A stretch of DNA of 15,365 bases from NCBI GenBank assembly GCA_035304085.1, contig DATGQT010000186.1, positions 1 through 15,365 of the forward strand, read 5' to 3'. The stretch comes from DATGQT01 sp035304085. Its GTDB lineage: Bacteria > Bacteroidota > Rhodothermia > Rhodothermales > Rubricoccaceae. The first letter of the stretch is position 1; the number at the start of each line of letters is the position of its first letter. This document shows, piece after piece, positions 12,952 to 15,365 of the stretch. The notes beneath the pieces are model-generated. The model had not been told where the DNA came from. It saw nothing but the letters and a program-made list of their open reading frames with translations, and made no database searches. A program made the translations under genes and the position numbers.

Positions 12952-15365
12952 CCTTCAGCGCGCGCACCTCCCCGGCGGCGGCGGCGAGGGCGGCGGCGAG
13001 GTTCTCGGGCTGGCGGCCACCGGCGGTGGCGAGGTGGGGGCGCCCGCCGCCGCCGCCGCCCACGCGCTTCGCCAGCGCGCCGACGAGCTTGCCGGCCTGC
13101 ACGCCCTGCTGCACGAGGTCGTCGGTGACGGCGGCGGCGAGGTAGGCCTTGCCCTCGGCCGCGTCGGCGCTGCCGAAGACGACGACGGCGCCCTCCTTCA
13201 GCCGCTCGCGCGCCTGCTCGGCGAGGTCGCGCAGCGCGTCCATGTCGGCGCCCTCCACGGCGGCGGTGACGAGCCTCACGCCGTCCACGTCCTGCGCCTC
13301 ACGGAGGTAGGCGTCGAGGCCGGCGGCGGCCTGCTGGCGGCGGAGCTCGTCGAGCGCCTTCTGGAGCGCCTTGTTCTCCTCCTGGAGGGCGGCCACGGCC
13401 TCCTCCAGCGTGCCGGGCACCTGCCGGAACAGCCCGCGCGTGGACTCCAGCTCCTCGAACGCGCGCTCGTAGTAGGCCAGCGCCGCGTACCCCGCCACGG
13501 CCTCGACCCGCCGGATGCCGCTGGCGACGCTCCCCTCGCTCGTGAACCGGAACGGCCCGATCTCGCCCGTGGCGGCGACGTGCGTGCCGCCGCACAGCTC
13601 CACCGACACCGCGGGGTCGAACGTGATCACGCGGACGAGGTCGCCGTACTTCTCGCCGAAGAGCATCATGGCGCCGCGGGCGCGCGCCTCCTCGATGGGC
13701 ACCGCGCGCTCCTCGCCCTTCGGGATGTTGCGCATGACGAGCTCGTTGACGCGCCGCTCGATCTCCCGCAGCGTGTCGGGCTCGACGCGCTCGAAGTGGG
13801 AGAAGTCGAACCGCAGCCGGTCCGGGGCGACGAGGGAGCCCTTCTGGGTGACGTGGGTGCCGAGGATCTCGCGGAGGGCGGCGTGCAGCAGGTGGGTGGC
13901 CGTGTGGTGGCGCTGGATGTCGGCGCGCCGCGCGGCGTCCACCGCGCCGGCGACGGGCGCCTCGCGGTCCTCGGGCAGCTTCTCTACGACGTGGATGATG
14001 GCGCCCTCGGCGTCCTTGACCGTGTCGAGCACGGCGATCTCCTCGCCGCCGACGACGAGGCGGCCGGTGTCGCCCACCTGCCCGCCGCTCTCGGCGTAGA
14101 ACGGCGTCCGGTCGAGGACGACCTCGAAGCGGGCGGCGTCCCCCTCCCCCACCTGGCGGGTGCGGAGGATGCGCGCGTCGTCCACCGTGAGGGTGTCGTA
14201 GCCGACGAACTCGATGGGCTGGCCCTCGCGGGCGCGCCCCTCGCTCGTGGGGTCCCACGTGTCCACCTGGCTCTGGTCCACCTTGAAGGTGCCGGCCGCG
14301 CGGGCGCGGTCCTTCTGCTCCTGCATGAGCTCGTTGAACCGCGCCTCGTCCACGCTCAGCCCCTGCTCACGCGCCATGAGGGCGGTGAGGTCAGCCGGGA
14401 AGCCGTACGTGTCGTGGAGGAGAAAGGCTATCTCTCCAGGGAAAGACCGCGTCTTAACCGCTTTGATCAGCTGATCTGTGATCCAACCATCAGGTTTAGG
14501 ACCCACTGCGGTCTTGAAGGCTGCGATCGCGTTGTCACCGACGAATCGAACCCCTCCCCGATATTCCTCCTTCTCAAGGAACTCCATCATTCCCTGTAGC
14601 TCCCTCACGACGGACTGAAAAATCCCAAGCCCTACCTCAAGGGTCCGCAGGAAGCCCTCCTCCTCGGCCTTGATCACGCGCTCGATGAAGTCGCGCTGCT
14701 TGACGATCTCGGGGAAGGCGTCGCCCATCACCCCGCCGAGCGTGCCGACGAGCCGGTACAGGAAGGGCTCGCGGAAGCCGAGCGTCTGGTAGCCGTAGCG
14801 CACGGCGCGCCGGAGGATGCGCCGGATCACGTACCCCCGCCCCGTGTTGCCCGGCTGCGCCCCGTCGGCGATGGCGAAGGCGAGCGTGCGGATGTGGTCG
14901 GCCACGACGCGCATGGCGATGCGGCCCTTCTCGTCGGCGGCCTCGTAGGTGGTCGCGTTCGGGGCGGCCTCGGCGATGGCGGCCAGCAGCGCCTGGAACA
15001 GGTCGATGTCGTAGTTCGAGCGCTTCCCCTGGAGCACGGCGCAGATGCGCTCGAAGCCCATCCCCGTGTCCACGTGGCGCTGCGGCAGCGGCTCCAGCAC
15101 CGTCTCCCCTTCTCCCTTCTCACTTTTCCCTTTTCCCTTCACCGAAGCGTTGTACTGGATGAAGACGAGGTTCCAGATCTCGATGACCTGCGGGTGCCCG
15201 GCGTTGACGAGCGCGGCGCCGTCGGTCTCGGCGCGCTCCTCGTCGCTCCGCATGTCGTAGTGGATCTCGGAGCACGGCCCGCAGGGGCCGGTGTCCCCCA
15301 TCATCCAGAAGTTGTCCTTCGAGTCGCCGGGGAGTACGTGCGCCTCGGGCAGGCGCTCGCGCCAG
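12947..15365 (-). CDS. alaS: Alanyl-tRNA synthetase (5' end outside window)
   Basis: The 805 visible residues lack only the N-terminal part of the catalytic domain. AlaRS charges tRNA-Ala in the cytoplasm and clears mischarged Ser/Gly. Visible in order: MMGDTGPCGPCSEIHYD, EIWNLVFIQYN, RHVDTGMGFERI and YVIRRILRRAVRYGY (aminoacylation), LLHDTYGFPADLT, TPFYAESGGQVGDTG, the editing zinc motifs RHHTATHLLHAAL and CGGTHVAATGEIG, SEGSVASGIRRVEA, then a coiled coil and a C-Ala domain with the Gly-rich VGGGGGGRPHLATAGG. All functional motifs are intact. Two oddities: residues encoded at 14432-14626 (GIFQ to PGE) number 65 where E. coli has 18, in a patch of low GC; and a KGKGKSEKGEGE tract at 15104-15139 lengthens a loop by about ten residues. 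Both keep the frame. Confidence 0.97.
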   Translation of the reverse strand, partial: WRERLPEAHVLPGDSKDNFWMMGDTGPCGPCSEIHYDMRSDEERAETDGAALVNAGHPQVIEIWNLVFIQYNASVKGKGKSEKGEGETVLEPLPQRHVDTGMGFERICAVLQGKRSNYDIDLFQALLAAIAEAAPNATTYEAADEKGRIAMRVVADHIRTLAFAIADGAQPGNTGRGYVIRRILRRAVRYGYQTLGFREPFLYRLVGTLGGVMGDAFPEIVKQRDFIERVIKAEEEGFLRTLEVGLGIFQSVVRELQGMMEFLEKEEYRGGVRFVGDNAIAAFKTAVGPKPDGWITDQLIKAVKTRSFPGEIAFLLHDTYGFPADLTALMAREQGLSVDEARFNELMQEQKDRARAAGTFKVDQSQVDTWDPTSEGRAREGQPIEFVGYDTLTVDDARILRTRQVGEGDAARFEVVLDRTPFYAESGGQVGDTGRLVVGGEEIAVLDTVKDAEGAIIHVVEKLPEDREAPVAGAVDAARRADIQRHHTATHLLHAALREILGTHVTQKGSLVAPDRLRFDFSHFERVEPDTLREIERRVNELVMRNIPKGEERAVPIEEARARGAMMLFGEKYGDLVRVITFDPAVSVELCGGTHVAATGEIGPFRFTSEGSVASGIRRVEAVAGYAALAYYERAFEELESTRGLFRQVPGTLEEAVAALQEENKALQKALDELRRQQAAAGLDAYLREAQDVDGVRLVTAAVEGADMDALRDLAEQARERLKEGAVVVFGSADAAEGKAYLAAAVTDDLVQQGVQAGKLVGALAKRVGGGGGGRPHLATAGGRQPENLAAALAAAAGEVRALKG
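14425..14645. other. Low-GC patch with in-frame insertion inside alaS
   Basis: By hand count bases 14401-14640 are 129/240 G+C (about 54 %), while 14641-14700 are already at 67 % and surrounding genes around 70 %. Codons such as CTT, ATA, AAA, GGT and TTT cluster here and almost nowhere else in the gene. The patch covers the extra 47 or so residues and also a few conserved ones on both sides. It contains inverted repeats AAGACCGC (14443-14450) / GCGGTCTT (14508-14515) and the palindrome GATCAGCTGATC (14465-14476). It could be a recombined segment from a lower-GC donor or an in-frame palindromic element. Confidence 0.7.

Noticed and set aside
14425..14645. Intein or mini-intron in alaS.
   Set aside because: The extra segment is only about 47 residues, has no Cys/Ser start or His-Asn end of an intein, and the frame continues through it. 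No group I/II intron structure was evident.

Overview
This is chromosomal DNA of very high GC content, with G or C at most third codon positions. It probably comes from a Rhodothermota/Bacteroidota-type bacterium. Three observations support this: a secreted metalloprotease ending in a PNPF...GLYVYR-type sorting/FlgD-like domain, a bacterial geranylgeranylglyceryl phosphate synthase of the kind found in Bacteroidota, and several short upstream elements resembling a TAnnTTnG -7 box. A Rubricoccaceae/Salinibacter relative is my guess, not a demonstrated assignment.

Layout, left to right. The tail of phoU (+) is followed by a secreted papain-like cysteine peptidase (+). Convergent to it is a minus-strand cluster of three pilin-like, single-membrane-anchor proteins (3970 down to 1615). 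A 412-bp gap follows; it holds the cluster's upstream region and a decayed end of a small membrane methyltransferase gene. Next come a 5'-nucleotidase-family lipoprotein (+), a DUF486 small membrane protein (+) and an orphan membrane histidine kinase (+). A PmtA-like methyltransferase (-) is divergent from a TerB-like protein (+), and a 32-bp perfect palindrome lies between the two. A small lipoprotein (+) is followed by tRNA-Ser(CGA) (-) with a clear terminator, GGGP synthase (-), a secreted M36/M4-type metalloprotease (-), an intergenic inverted repeat, and alaS (-), which runs off the right edge.

Most genes look like independent housekeeping or envelope functions; only the three pilin-like genes look like an operon. 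The themes are secretion and cell surface (two exported proteases, two lipoproteins, pilin-like proteins) and lipid chemistry (GGGP synthase, PmtA-like methyltransferase).

The least ordinary feature is inside alaS. About 220 bp are clearly lower in GC than their surroundings and encode about 47 residues more than E. coli AlaRS has at that place, with nested inverted repeats. A second, low-complexity Lys/Gly/Glu insertion lies nearer the 5' end. I see no phage, transposon, CRISPR or defence system.
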